Assembly (NCBI GenBank): GCA_965216135.1
Contig: CBDCFL010000024.1
Span: 868,001-932,000, forward strand
DNA length: 64,000 nt
From: CBDCFL01 sp965216135
GTDB taxonomy: Bacteria; Pseudomonadota; Alphaproteobacteria; Rhodobacterales; Rhodobacteraceae
Direction: 5' to 3'
The position numbers were made by a program, and so were the translations under genes. Shown here piece by piece: positions 26,535 to 34,591 of this stretch; within the stretch, counting starts at the first letter, position 1, and each line of letters opens with the position of its first letter. The notes under the pieces were generated by a model that saw only the letters and a list, made by a program, of their open reading frames with translations, was not told where the DNA came from and made no database searches.

Positions 26535-26845
26535 CGCCGTCTCCGATCGCATTGGAAAACCACCGCCCAGACAATCCTGTTTGACCACCGCGTTCAATGG
26601 CAAATCTGCCATCCGATTTGCTGGAGCACCGGCCGCCGCCCCCGATATCACCATCCTCAGAACACATATTTTGCGGCTAGTTTTGTATCAATTTTGCACC
26701 AATTTTCGCCATAAAGGTGCTGTTTCGCTCAATACTTGGCTGATTTGCCAGAATAAAGTTGACTCAACAAAAGACCGCCCGCGACATTTCAGTGCGACAT
26801 CCTGTCATGGGTGTCGAAAACGAAAATGGGACAGGAATGGAAACC
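26535..26845. other. Intergenic region, no gene seen
   Basis: This 311-bp stretch holds the upstream regions of the divergent DUF6324 gene and the first small membrane protein. It is more AT-rich than its surroundings around 26660-26780. I see no RNA gene, repeat or confident promoter in it. Confidence 0.5.
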
Positions 26846-27070
26846 ATGTTCGATAATGCAAAAAATACTATTAGGGCAGTCACTGAAATTGGTATCGCGC
26901 TTCTGGCGCTCGCCATCGTGGCCTCGCTCTTGGTGGGTCCGTCAAATATGGCGTTTCTCGGTGACGTGGTCGGTAACATAACTGCACTTGTGAACCAGCT
27001 CGGCAGTGCCGGTCTTTCAGGGCTGATCGCCCTTGGTATCGTAATCTGGCTGTTCCAGAACCGCGCCTGA
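26846..27070 (+). CDS. Small two-helix membrane protein, copy 1 of a related pair
   Basis: 74 aa from ATG at 26846, which has AGGA nine bases upstream; ATG at 26837 lies directly on that site. A short basic/acidic N-terminus (FDNAKNTIRAVTEIG) leads into a membrane helix (IALLALAIVASLLVG), then a loop with PSNMAFLGDVVGNITALVNQ, and a second helix ending in WLFQNR. The next gene has the same plan and similar wording around the helices. I do not recognise a named family. Confidence 0.7.
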   Translation: MFDNAKNTIRAVTEIGIALLALAIVASLLVGPSNMAFLGDVVGNITALVNQLGSAGLSGLIALGIVIWLFQNRA

Positions 27071-27105
27071 TTGATTAACCTCCCCCGGGCGAAGGGAAAG
27101 GCGAG

Positions 27106-27366
27106 ATGGAAAGATTTACGCGCCTGATGCGCAGCATCCGGCACGTATTCCTGCAGGTAACCGAGACCGGTCTGGTATTGGTCGGTTTCATTGTGCTTGT
27201 CTATCTCTTGCTGGGGGAGGAATCCGGTGCTTACGTTATTTCGGTGGTTTCCAATCTGACGATTTTGGTGGGCGCGATCGGGCCGAATGCGCTGATTGGA
27301 ATCGCAATAGTGTTGGCGCTGGTGGTTCTGCTTCGCCGCAAAGGCGGAATGGGCGGTTCCGGTTAG
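27106..27366 (+). CDS. Small two-helix membrane protein, copy 2 of a related pair
   Basis: 86 aa with a good ribosome-binding site (AAAGG). The N-terminus is FTRLMRSIRHVFLQVTETG, followed by a membrane helix (LVLVGFIVLVYLLLG), a loop EESGAYVISVVSNLTILVGA and a second helix ending in RRKGGMGGSG. Spacing of the helices, the I-R-x-V-(x)n-T-E-x-G segment and the V-x-N-(I/L)-T motif match the preceding gene, so the two probably arose by duplication. Function unknown; a hairpin terminator follows. Confidence 0.75.
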   Translation: MERFTRLMRSIRHVFLQVTETGLVLVGFIVLVYLLLGEESGAYVISVVSNLTILVGAIGPNALIGIAIVLALVVLLRRKGGMGGSG

Positions 27367-27385
27367 CGCCAATCTGGCACTATGG

Positions 27386-27405
27386 ACCCGCCCGTTTGGG
27401 CGGGT
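27386..27405 (+). terminator. Stem-loop after the small membrane protein pair
   Basis: ACCCGCCC and GGGCGGGT form a perfect 8-bp stem with a GTTT loop, 19 bp after the stop of the second gene. There is no T-run, so it may be a pause or a factor-dependent end rather than a classical intrinsic terminator. Confidence 0.5.
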
Positions 27406-27453
27406 GGTGCCGCTTGCATTTGACCTAACTGCTCGCTAAACGAGCCGCTTAGT

Positions 27454-27530
27454 GCCGCCTTAGCTCAGTTGGTTAGAGCGCTGGATTGTGGATCCAGAGG
27501 TCTCCAGTTCAAGTCTGGAAGGCGGTACCA
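27454..27530 (+). tRNA. tRNA-His (anticodon GTG)
   Basis: 77 nt with encoded CCA. The acceptor stem is GCCGCCT/AGGCGGT, so the first pair is G1-U72; the D stem is GCTC/GAGC, the anticodon stem CTGGA/TCCAG with loop TTGTGGA, and the T stem TCCAG/CTGGA. The discriminator base is A73 and there is no pairing partner for a G-1. Loss of G-1 together with A73 is the known alphaproteobacterial exception for tRNA-His. Confidence 0.97.
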
Positions 27531-27562
27531 TCTCCGAAAGAAACTACGCTAAATCCGAGTGC

Positions 27563-27586
27563 GAAAATTCTTATCGAAGAATTTTC
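27563..27586. terminator. AT-rich perfect hairpin behind tRNA-His
   Basis: GAAAATTCTT and AAGAATTTTC form a perfect 10-bp stem around an ATCG loop. It lies 32 bp after tRNA-His and 55 bp beyond the stop of the convergent sulfotransferase gene. It probably separates the two transcripts and could act in both directions. Confidence 0.55.
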
Positions 27587-27640
27587 CCGCCAAAGAGTTT
27601 TCGTGAAAATTCATACTGTCGGCTGATCCAATAGCCCGCT

Positions 27641-29113
27641 TTAGTCGCGCGCAGCATTCAATTCGTCATAAATCGCGCGACCACGCCGCAACATCCCGGC
27701 ATCAAACACAGTTTCATCCGCGCGTTTGTCTATCTTGTGGAAATGGCGGGTGAAATCGACACTCTGCGGGTCTATCTTGTGGAAATGGCGGGTGAAATCG
27801 ACACTCTGCGGGCCAATACCGGCCCGTTCGCAGACCAGCTCCATCACCGCTTGCGGATCGCCTTGCAATTTTGCGTCGGGCAGGATCACAAGCTTGCCCG
27901 AACGCGCGGCCACATGGCTCATCACCGCAATCCAATATGCCAGCCAGTAATTCGGGCTATCGGGCGCGTGTTCGCCTGCAAGCTCAGCAAAACCCTCGAA
28001 CGCGATTGGCCGATGCAACGCACCAAACTCAAAATGTCCAATATCCCGCATATAGCGCCAGATGAACGGATCGCTTGCATGTTGGGCCAGAAAGTTTTGG
28101 TGCTGGCGCAACAGCGATGCCGCGTGTTCGGCGGGCTCGCGAACCGGCACGATCACAGTGGCATCGGGAAACATCGCGCCCAGAAAATCCAGCCGCGCGA
28201 AATTGCCGTTGTTCTTGGACACATAGCGTCCGCCAGGGCCAGCACGCAGTGCGATGATCTTGCGGAAGTGGTGCCTCATGAAATCGGTGGCTTCGGCATT
28301 TGTGTCGGCTTCACCCCACAAAGCGATCTCATTCTCACGGAAATGGTTGGGCCAGAAATGGTGCCAGATCATCTCTTCAAAGGCTTCCGGGCTGTCATAG
28401 CCGATCTTGATCCCGTCACCATGGGCGCGTTCGTGCAGGCTGCTGTCCTTCTGAAACCCGCGCGAAAATTTTGACCAAAGGATGGGGGCCATGACAAACG
28501 GCATATCGCGATAGAGATGCGTCGCGACGCCCGGCAATCCTGACAACGCATTCAGGACAATCGTGGTTCCCGCCCGCGGAAGTGAGGTTATGAAAACCGG
28601 CGGCTTGTCGTCAATCGAGTTGAATGCTTTGGCAAACATGCTGTCTTCCAGATCCGCCGCCGTCACCTGTACAAACGGGGCGGCAAAGGCGATCCGGTGA
28701 ACGAGCCGGTCCATCGTCGAATATGCAGATTTTGATTTGGGTCGGCGCGACCAGATCCACAGGCTCGCCCCGACCAAAACACTGGCGCCGACAATAACGT
28801 CGACCCGGGCAAGGTAGGAAAATACGTCTGCGGCTGTCACCAATCCAATCCAATCGGCCAGATAGATCGGGAATATGGTCAAGATCATCGTGGCCGCGAT
28901 CCGCCAGAAAATCGAAAACGCGGTGCCCAGCATCGACAGCGCCGCTTTTTGAACCGCCTTTTCCTTTTCCTCATCCGCCAGGGATTTGTCTGACATCACC
29001 GCAGTCGCGCCGCGCGCCAGTTGCACGATACCGCTAGCAGTCGGGACGACCCGGAATATGTGAAAACCTATGACGAATGCCGCAACCGCCAGAGCGGCTG
29101 AAACAACGATCAT
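27641..29113 (-). CDS. Membrane-anchored sulfotransferase with a 14-residue tandem duplication
   Basis: 490 aa. The N-terminal 130 residues contain membrane helices (IVVSAALAVAAFVIGFHIF and TMILTIFPIYLADWIGL). The PAPS-binding loop FITSLPRAGTTIVLNAL starts near residue 180, and the rest follows the sulfotransferase fold, including TVIVPVREPAEHAASLLRQH. It probably sulfates a lipid or surface glycan; the acceptor is unknown. Near the C-terminus PQSVDFTRHFHKID occurs twice without a gap, from an exact 42-bp duplication. The start overlaps the stop of the small gene upstream (ATGA). Confidence 0.85.
   Translation of the reverse strand: MIVVSAALAVAAFVIGFHIFRVVPTASGIVQLARGATAVMSDKSLADEEKEKAVQKAALSMLGTAFSIFWRIAATMILTIFPIYLADWIGLVTAADVFSYLARVDVIVGASVLVGASLWIWSRRPKSKSAYSTMDRLVHRIAFAAPFVQVTAADLEDSMFAKAFNSIDDKPPVFITSLPRAGTTIVLNALSGLPGVATHLYRDMPFVMAPILWSKFSRGFQKDSSLHERAHGDGIKIGYDSPEAFEEMIWHHFWPNHFRENEIALWGEADTNAEATDFMRHHFRKIIALRAGPGGRYVSKNNGNFARLDFLGAMFPDATVIVPVREPAEHAASLLRQHQNFLAQHASDPFIWRYMRDIGHFEFGALHRPIAFEGFAELAGEHAPDSPNYWLAYWIAVMSHVAARSGKLVILPDAKLQGDPQAVMELVCERAGIGPQSVDFTRHFHKIDPQSVDFTRHFHKIDKRADETVFDAGMLRRGRAIYDELNAARD
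27728..27811. repeat. Exact 42-bp tandem duplication within the sulfotransferase gene
   Basis: The units 27728-27769 and 27770-27811 are identical. The length is a multiple of three, so the reading frame is kept and 14 residues are repeated. Confidence 0.95.
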
Positions 29114-29337
29114 TGGTCCTCGGCGGCAGGCTCAGAGGATTTCTTGCCTCGTTTGAGCAGGCGCTTGAGCGGATACCAGACAAAGCCAACGATCATCAGC
29201 AAGACCGCGCCGATTACCGCGATAACCGTGCCGATTGCCCCTAATCCGGCGCCGGGCCCGATATAGGCCATAGCCGGCGTGCCCAACAGCACCAGAACTG
29301 CCGTCAGGGATGCAAGTCTCGTTTTCATAGCCATCAT
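29110..29337 (-). CDS. Small exported or membrane protein with YIGPGAG motif
   Basis: 75 aa. A signal peptide (MKTRLASLTAVLVLLGTPAMA) is followed by YIGPGAGLGAIG, a long membrane helix (TVIAVIGAVLLMIVGFVWY) and a basic tail (PLKRLLKRGKKSS). Small proteins starting YIGPGAG after the signal peptide are frequent in proteobacteria, but I know no function. It lies between the arylsulfotransferase-like remnant and the sulfotransferase and overlaps the latter by four bases, which suggests a common transcript. The start could be any of the first three Met codons. Confidence 0.75.
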   Translation of the reverse strand: MMAMKTRLASLTAVLVLLGTPAMAYIGPGAGLGAIGTVIAVIGAVLLMIVGFVWYPLKRLLKRGKKSSEPAAEDQ

Positions 29338-29361
29338 CTTGTTTCTTTCCGCTCTGCCATT

Positions 29362-30481
29362 TCACGTATTTTCGCAGGATTTGCGATGATTTTCAAAGAA
29401 ATCCCGATCCATATTTTCCGGCAGGACATGACCCTCTGTCACGATCCCGGTGTAATTTTCGTCCACGATATTGAAATATTGCCACAGCAAACGCCCGTCA
29501 GGGCCGACCTCCATGACGCGGCCCTCATGACCTGATGTTAACATCAGATTGCCGTTCGGCAGGAGTTGCTGGCGTCCGAGCGTTTCTGAATAGAAACGCG
29601 CGTTGCCCTCACCCTTGAAAAACACACTATGCGCGCCGGTCCGTGCATCAATCTTTACGACGCGTGAGTACAAGTGATGAAAAAATTTCGACATCGTTCA
29701 GGTGAAGCGTGTCGGATACAACCTCGGTGCGCATATTATCCAGCGTCGATAAGTGCATCAGACCACGCAGATCGTTTTCCACCAAAATCTCGAATATTTC
29801 TTTCTTTTGGAGCTGGTTGCCATCCTGATCCAATTGCTCGATGGCCCAGGAACTCATTGGCCCAATTTGGTTTTCGTAACTTGATGGGCCGACAACCAAC
29901 CACCGCTCTGAGCCAACCCAGATTGTGCCGTCATCAGCAAGATCAACCGCATGATGTCCAAGATTGCCCAGACGCCACTTGACGTTGCCGCACGCGTCTA
30001 GCCGGATGGTCGACAAAAATTAGTAGTTTAGAATTACATCGCCATTTTCAGCGATCTGAACGCCGTGCAGAATTGCGCCGGGCAATTTTTTCGGCAGCCG
30101 TTCACTTGGGATGCCCTCCGGTCCATTCGGCCAAATGTCAAACCAATTTGGCTGCCAAGAATGCACAATCTCACCTGCGCGGTCGATGATATCGATATAG
30201 TTCTGATCGTCCGCAGTAACGCCCGCGATCAAAACCAATCCTGGCGCCAAGGCATCGCCGTCGAAGATTTCCAAGTTTGTATCCGACGGTTCCAGCGACA
30301 AATACCAAGGTCTCCTCAAATCGGATAGCACCGCCTCGAAAGCCACATGAACTTGAAATATGCGATCGGCGACCCACCAGTGATAGAAATTCGCGTAAAA
30401 CCCATAGACGATGCCGATCAGGATCAGCAGGAGGCCACGCAATATGCGTCGAGGCGTGGAAATTGGGGTTCTGTCGGACAT
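29362..30481 (-). pseudogene. Arylsulfotransferase-like (ASST) gene with nonsense, deletion and frameshift
   Basis: The N-terminus is sound: a membrane anchor (LRGLLLILIGIVYGFYANFY) and the first beta-propeller blades, ending at a TAA at 30020-30022 after GDVILNY. The same frame continues (STIRLDACGNVKWRLGNLGHHAVDLADDG) to LHLNDVE. The text then changes frame and resumes at SRVVKIDARTGAHSVFFKG, followed by LGRQQLLPNGNLMLTSGHEG, to the stop at 29362. Compared with the family, a stretch of several tens of residues is missing at the second lesion, near 29670-29710. ASST-type enzymes move sulfuryl groups between phenolic compounds without PAPS; this propeller family is broad, so the function of the ancestor is uncertain. 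Confidence 0.8.
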
Positions 30482-30624
30482 TTGCCGGCGGCTCGATTTG
30501 TGTGTGATAGTCCACTTATGCGTCGCAGTTAGCTAATCATTTTGGACATAACAAGGCAGCAATCGGTCAAGTATGGGAACCCGGCACCAGGCCGACTCCC
30601 GTACCACCAGCCACCGAAAGTCGC

Positions 30625-30930
30625 TCAATCCGTAATCAGAATACGCTGCTTTAGAACGCCGGTCGTTGCGTCAAATACCAGTATTTCATTGTTTTCAGTT
30701 ACGATCGCATACCAATCCGGCCCGCGTGTAAAGGCGGTCGCCTTGGCACCATCGGGCAGGGTGATCTGATCGGGCAGCGCCACGCCGCCCAGAGGCAAGA
30801 CGCGGATGACAAGCAGCCCCACGATCGTTAGAAGGCCGAAAATCATCACAGCGGTCAGCGTGGTCACCAGGCGCCGCAGAAACTTCAGCTGGGCCGGTTC
30901 GGCCTTCATATCGGACGTATCCTGATCCAT
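30625..30930 (-). CDS. Small membrane-anchored protein, DUF6476 type
   Basis: 101 aa. A charged N-terminus precedes one membrane helix (LVTTLTAVMIFGLLTIVGLLVI) and a C-terminal domain that looks like a single beta-propeller-type blade (AFTRGPDWYAIVTENNEILV). It resembles the DUF6476 family of Rhodobacterales, with no known function. ATG at 30930 overlaps the ATG of the divergent pseudouridine synthase (CATG). The longer reading to 31038 lies inside that gene and is rejected. Confidence 0.75.
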   Translation of the reverse strand: MDQDTSDMKAEPAQLKFLRRLVTTLTAVMIFGLLTIVGLLVIRVLPLGGVALPDQITLPDGAKATAFTRGPDWYAIVTENNEILVFDATTGVLKQRILITD

Positions 30931-31951
30931 GTCCCCGCGCGAAATCCGTGTGACAATCGGGCCAAATCCGCCCTCGCGGCTTGATAAGGCACTGGCCCGC
31001 GATGTGCCAGACCACGCCGCACTTTCGCGTTCGCGCATCGCCGCGCTTATCGCCGATCAGGCGGTCAGTATTGCGGGCCAACCGGTAACAAGCGCAAAAG
31101 CCAAAGTCGCAGAAGGCCAAGACATTGTCATTGTGGTGGCTGATATTTCCGAAACCCAGATCGCTGCCCAGGACATTCCGCTCAATATATTGCACGAAGA
31201 TGACCAACTGATCGTGCTCAACAAGCATGCCGGGATGGTCGTGCATCCGGCACCCGGCACGCCCGACGGCACACTGGTCAATGCGCTTCTGGCCCATTGC
31301 GGCGACCGGCTTGCCGGGATCGGCGGCGAACGGCGCCCCGGCATTGTCCATCGCATAGACAAAGACACCTCTGGCCTGCTCGTGGTCGCCAAAACCGACG
31401 CTGCTCATCACGGCCTGGCCGCGCAGTTCGAGAGTCACGACGTTCGGCGCATTTATCTGGGCGTTTGCTTAGGCTGTCCGGACCGCGCAGACCCGCGCCT
31501 AAAAGGGGTGCGCGGGGTTAGCTTTGAGCCTGGCAATATCGTCAGGGTTACGTCGGGTTTGCAGCGTCATCGAACTGATCGCCAGCGCCAGGCGGTCACA
31601 TTTCATGGCGGTCGCCACGCCATCACCCGCGTGCAGGTTGCCAAAAAGTTCGGCCATCCAGCCGCTGCTGCGCTCGTCCGATGCCAGCTCGAAACCGGGC
31701 GAACCCATCAAATCCGCGTGCACATGGCCCATATCGGCCATGGGTTGATCGGCGATGCGACCTATGGCGGGCGGCGCAAGCTGTCGGCGCGCGCGATTGG
31801 CCAGGCAGGTGCCGCGGCGGCCAGTACCTTTCCACGCCAGGCGCTGCACGCGCAAACGCTTGGCTTTGTGCATCCCCACACCAAAGCGTTCATGGAATTC
31901 ACTGCTGAACTGCCTGCCGATCTCGCCGCCCTGGTTGATGCTTTGCGCTAA
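30929..31951 (+). CDS. RluA-family 23S rRNA pseudouridine synthase
   Basis: 340 aa. An N-terminal S4-like RNA-binding domain (RLDKALARDVPDHAALSRSR) precedes the catalytic domain with the active-site Asp in PGIVHRIDKDTSGLLVVAKT and the later motif ETGRTHQIRVHMAHIGHGLIG. The order of domains is that of RluD, which modifies helix 69 of 23S rRNA, but RluC-like specificity cannot be excluded. Its start codon overlaps that of the divergent DUF6476 gene by two bases. Confidence 0.9.
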   Translation: MSPREIRVTIGPNPPSRLDKALARDVPDHAALSRSRIAALIADQAVSIAGQPVTSAKAKVAEGQDIVIVVADISETQIAAQDIPLNILHEDDQLIVLNKHAGMVVHPAPGTPDGTLVNALLAHCGDRLAGIGGERRPGIVHRIDKDTSGLLVVAKTDAAHHGLAAQFESHDVRRIYLGVCLGCPDRADPRLKGVRGVSFEPGNIVRVTSGLQRHRTDRQRQAVTFHGGRHAITRVQVAKKFGHPAAAALVRCQLETGRTHQIRVHMAHIGHGLIGDATYGGRRKLSARAIGQAGAAAASTFPRQALHAQTLGFVHPHTKAFMEFTAELPADLAALVDALR

Positions 31952-32092
31952 ATTCTTCGTGATCACCGCTGACACGCCCGGCGCGCGCCTGTAAGGTGGC
32001 TTTTCGTGGTTGATTTGAATTGCAACGCCCGGCATTCACGAATTCTTAACTGTTTCCGCTCAGCCCGGCGTTTGCAAGATTTCCGCCGCCCC

Positions 32093-32121
32093 TTGACGCT
32101 GATCGGGCGGGCACCTAAATA
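32093..32121 (+). promoter_or_regulatory. Sigma-70-type promoter of rpoH
   Basis: TTGACG and TAAATA are separated by 17 bp, 50 bp upstream of the rpoH start. The leader also contains a short hairpin, CCTCGT/ACGAGG (32130-32148), just before the ribosome-binding site. Confidence 0.65.
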
Positions 32122-32170
32122 AAGTTAAGCCTCGTAACATTGACGAGGGACAGAGAGGCCAAAGACGCAC

Positions 32171-33067
32171 ATGAGTAACTATGCAAACCTACCGGCCCCA
32201 TCCCCGGAACAGGGATTAAACCGCTATTTACAGGAAATCCGCAAATTTCCGATGCTCGAGCCGGAAGAAGAATACATGCTGGCAAAACGCTGGGTGGATC
32301 ACGAAGATTCGGGTTCCGCTCATCAAATGGTGACGAGCCATCTGCGGCTGGCCGCCAAGATCGCCATGGGCTATCGCGGCTATGGATTGCCCCAGGCTGA
32401 GGTTATTTCCGAAGCCAATGTCGGGCTGATGCAGGCGGTCAAACGCTTTGATCCGGAAAAGGGTTTCCGGTTGGCTACCTATGCGATGTGGTGGATTCGC
32501 GCCTCAATCCAAGAATATATCCTGCGCTCGTGGTCCCTGGTAAAACTCGGCACGACAAGCGCGCAGAAAAAGCTGTTCTTCAACCTGCGCAAGGCCAAAG
32601 CGCGCATCGGTGCGCTTGAAGATGGCGATTTGCGTCCCGAAAACGTCGCCCGCATCGCCCATGATCTTGGCGTGACCGAGGACGAAGTTGTGTCGATGAA
32701 CCGCCGTATGTCAGGCGGCGATGCCTCGCTGAATGTTCAAATCGGCACCGAAGGCGACAGCTCGACGCAGTGGCAGGACTGGCTGCAAGACGAGGATGCC
32801 GACCACGTCGCCGATTACGAAAAACAGGACGAGCTGGATACCCGCCGCGAGTTGCTGGCCCAAGCATTGACGGTCCTGAACGACCGCGAAAAGGACATTC
32901 TATTACAGCGGCGGTTGAAAGATCGGCCGCTGACGTTGGAAGAATTATCCGGCCAGTACGGCGTCAGCCGTGAACGTATCCGCCAGATCGAGGTCAGAGC
33001 GTTCGAAAAAATTCAGGTCAAAATGCAAGAACTGGCGAAAAAACGCGGTATCCTTGAGCCTGCATAG
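32171..33067 (+). CDS. rpoH: RNA polymerase sigma-32 factor (heat-shock sigma)
   Basis: 298 aa. Region 2 is complete (GSAHQMVTSHLRLAAKIAMG and GFRLATYAMWWIRASIQEYI). The RpoH box QKKLFFNLRKAK is present near residue 135, and region 4 ends in LEELSGQYGVSRERIRQIEV RAFEKIQ. It directs transcription of chaperones and proteases. Many Rhodobacterales have two RpoH paralogues; from this sequence alone I cannot say which this is. Confidence 0.95.
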   Translation: MSNYANLPAPSPEQGLNRYLQEIRKFPMLEPEEEYMLAKRWVDHEDSGSAHQMVTSHLRLAAKIAMGYRGYGLPQAEVISEANVGLMQAVKRFDPEKGFRLATYAMWWIRASIQEYILRSWSLVKLGTTSAQKKLFFNLRKAKARIGALEDGDLRPENVARIAHDLGVTEDEVVSMNRRMSGGDASLNVQIGTEGDSSTQWQDWLQDEDADHVADYEKQDELDTRRELLAQALTVLNDREKDILLQRRLKDRPLTLEELSGQYGVSRERIRQIEVRAFEKIQVKMQELAKKRGILEPA

Positions 33068-33146
33068 ATAACCATGTAACGGCAATTCTACCGTCGCGCG
33101 GGGTGGACCGCTGCGGCCAACCGATTTTAGTGAAAGGTCAGAAACG

Positions 33147-33449
33147 ATGAGCGAGATGGACGACAAACCCCTGGAAATTGAAGAACCGGAAGAGCGCTTT
33201 GAAGCGCCCGAGGGCATCTGGATGCGCGGTCTTTGGATGATCGTTCTGGCGTTCTTGTTCGGATTGGGTGAGACGATCCTGGTCGTCGTCGCACTGGTGC
33301 AATGGCTGTGGATGTTGTTCACGAAAGAAAAGAACGGATTTCTCGTCGATTTCGGCGCGGACCTGGCCACCTGGTTGCGCGATGTGGCCCGCTTTCAGAC
33401 CGGTGCCACCGAGGATAAGCCTTTCCCGTGGGCCCGGTGGGGCGAGTAA
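33147..33449 (+). CDS. DUF4389 domain membrane protein
   Basis: 100 aa. An acidic N-terminus is followed by a membrane helix (LWMIVLAFLFGLGETILVVVALVQ) and the WLWMLFTKEKNGFLVDFGAD segment typical of DUF4389. It ends in KPFPWARWGE. Function unknown. It follows rpoH by 79 bp in the same direction. Confidence 0.85.
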   Translation: MSEMDDKPLEIEEPEERFEAPEGIWMRGLWMIVLAFLFGLGETILVVVALVQWLWMLFTKEKNGFLVDFGADLATWLRDVARFQTGATEDKPFPWARWGE

Positions 33450-33481
33450 TACTTACGCTTCGCCCGCCGTTGCGATCAGCC

Positions 33482-34435
33482 TTATCGTTTCCCCAAAAAC
33501 GCGCCATAAACATAGGCCGTATTGCCTGAGCCTGATGTCGTGCCTGTCGCGTCAAAAGTTCCACCGATGTGAACGCCGTTTTCACCATAAAACATGCCGT
33601 CAAATGTACCGGTCGGGGTGCCGTTCATGCCGACATCCGCGCCCGATATGGTAAACGTACCATCAAACTCGTTGAAATTGATGGTTCCGCCGCTGAGCGT
33701 CACGATTGCACCAGAACTGATCGCATAGGCTACATCTGATTCAGTCATTCCAGTAAAGCTCGAGATGGTCCCGGCAATCGTTCCGGCGGTAAAATCAGCC
33801 GTCACCGAGACTGAACCATTAGATGCAGTTGCAAAGCCGTGAGAGCCGCCGCCTTCATCATGGATCACCCGCAATTCGCCCAGCGTCTGACCTATATAAG
33901 TTGCCGACCCGCTACCAATGATTGCCGGAATTCCTGCCACTTCGGCAGCGGATGTATTTGCGCCAAATAGGGCAAATCCAGTGTCACCGGCATTCGGCGG
34001 TACCGGAAATCCGCCCGCACCTGCCCCCTCGAGCTCCATAATCGCAACAGCTACACCGGTGCTATGGCTGAATGTAAGCCGAATGCCATTTGGAAAATTG
34101 GGGCTCACGCCAGTATAAACGGTGCCGCTGCCGCCGTTTGACAGCGCAATCGTTTCACCTTTGTAAGTGATGCTCATGTCAAACGGCACGGTAACCCAGG
34201 TCATCGTGATGGTCTGGGTCGATGTGCTTATACTGCCAAGCGTGGCGACCTTCGCGTCATAAGTGAAGGTCGGCCCAGCGATCGCCCAGTTCGACGCAGA
34301 CGTCGCGTATCCGTCACTTGACGATGCAGGTGCCGGCCCGGGCGGGGGAGTGACAGGCGGTGCGGCGGTGTGATTGCACGCGGCCAACAGCGCGGAAATG
34401 GCGATCAGGCCGCCGGTGTGCGGATATTTTATCAT
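33482..34435 (-). CDS. Lipoprotein with transferrin-binding-protein-like beta-barrel end
   Basis: 317 aa. The lipobox is ISALLAAC at residues 14-21, followed by a Pro-rich linker (PPVTPPPGPAPASSSDG). The body is rich in Gly, Ser and Thr. The C-terminus (GTFDGMFYGENGVHIGGTFD, ending YVYGAFLGKR) matches the small barrel of TbpB-type and slam-dependent lipoproteins. The ligand is unknown; heme or iron binding is only a possibility. ATG at 34435 is used because it gives a compact signal peptide. Confidence 0.75.
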   Translation of the reverse strand: MIKYPHTGGLIAISALLAACNHTAAPPVTPPPGPAPASSSDGYATSASNWAIAGPTFTYDAKVATLGSISTSTQTITMTWVTVPFDMSITYKGETIALSNGGSGTVYTGVSPNFPNGIRLTFSHSTGVAVAIMELEGAGAGGFPVPPNAGDTGFALFGANTSAAEVAGIPAIIGSGSATYIGQTLGELRVIHDEGGGSHGFATASNGSVSVTADFTAGTIAGTISSFTGMTESDVAYAISSGAIVTLSGGTINFNEFDGTFTISGADVGMNGTPTGTFDGMFYGENGVHIGGTFDATGTTSGSGNTAYVYGAFLGKR

Positions 34436-34591
34436 CGTGCTCCCCTCAGACAATGTGAAGGAAACACATTCAGGGGACAGTCATCACCCTGTCAATCAAC
34501 CGCCAAAATCCTGCCCAAATCTGCCCGGCCAACGCACCAATTCGCGAACAAACCCGACCATTCGGGACAATCGTCCGCGCAATGCCAACAG

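Noticed and set aside
32121..32170. Hairpin in the rpoH leader as an RNA thermometer
   Set aside because: The stem is only 6 bp and does not cover the start codon in a way that I can support by eye.
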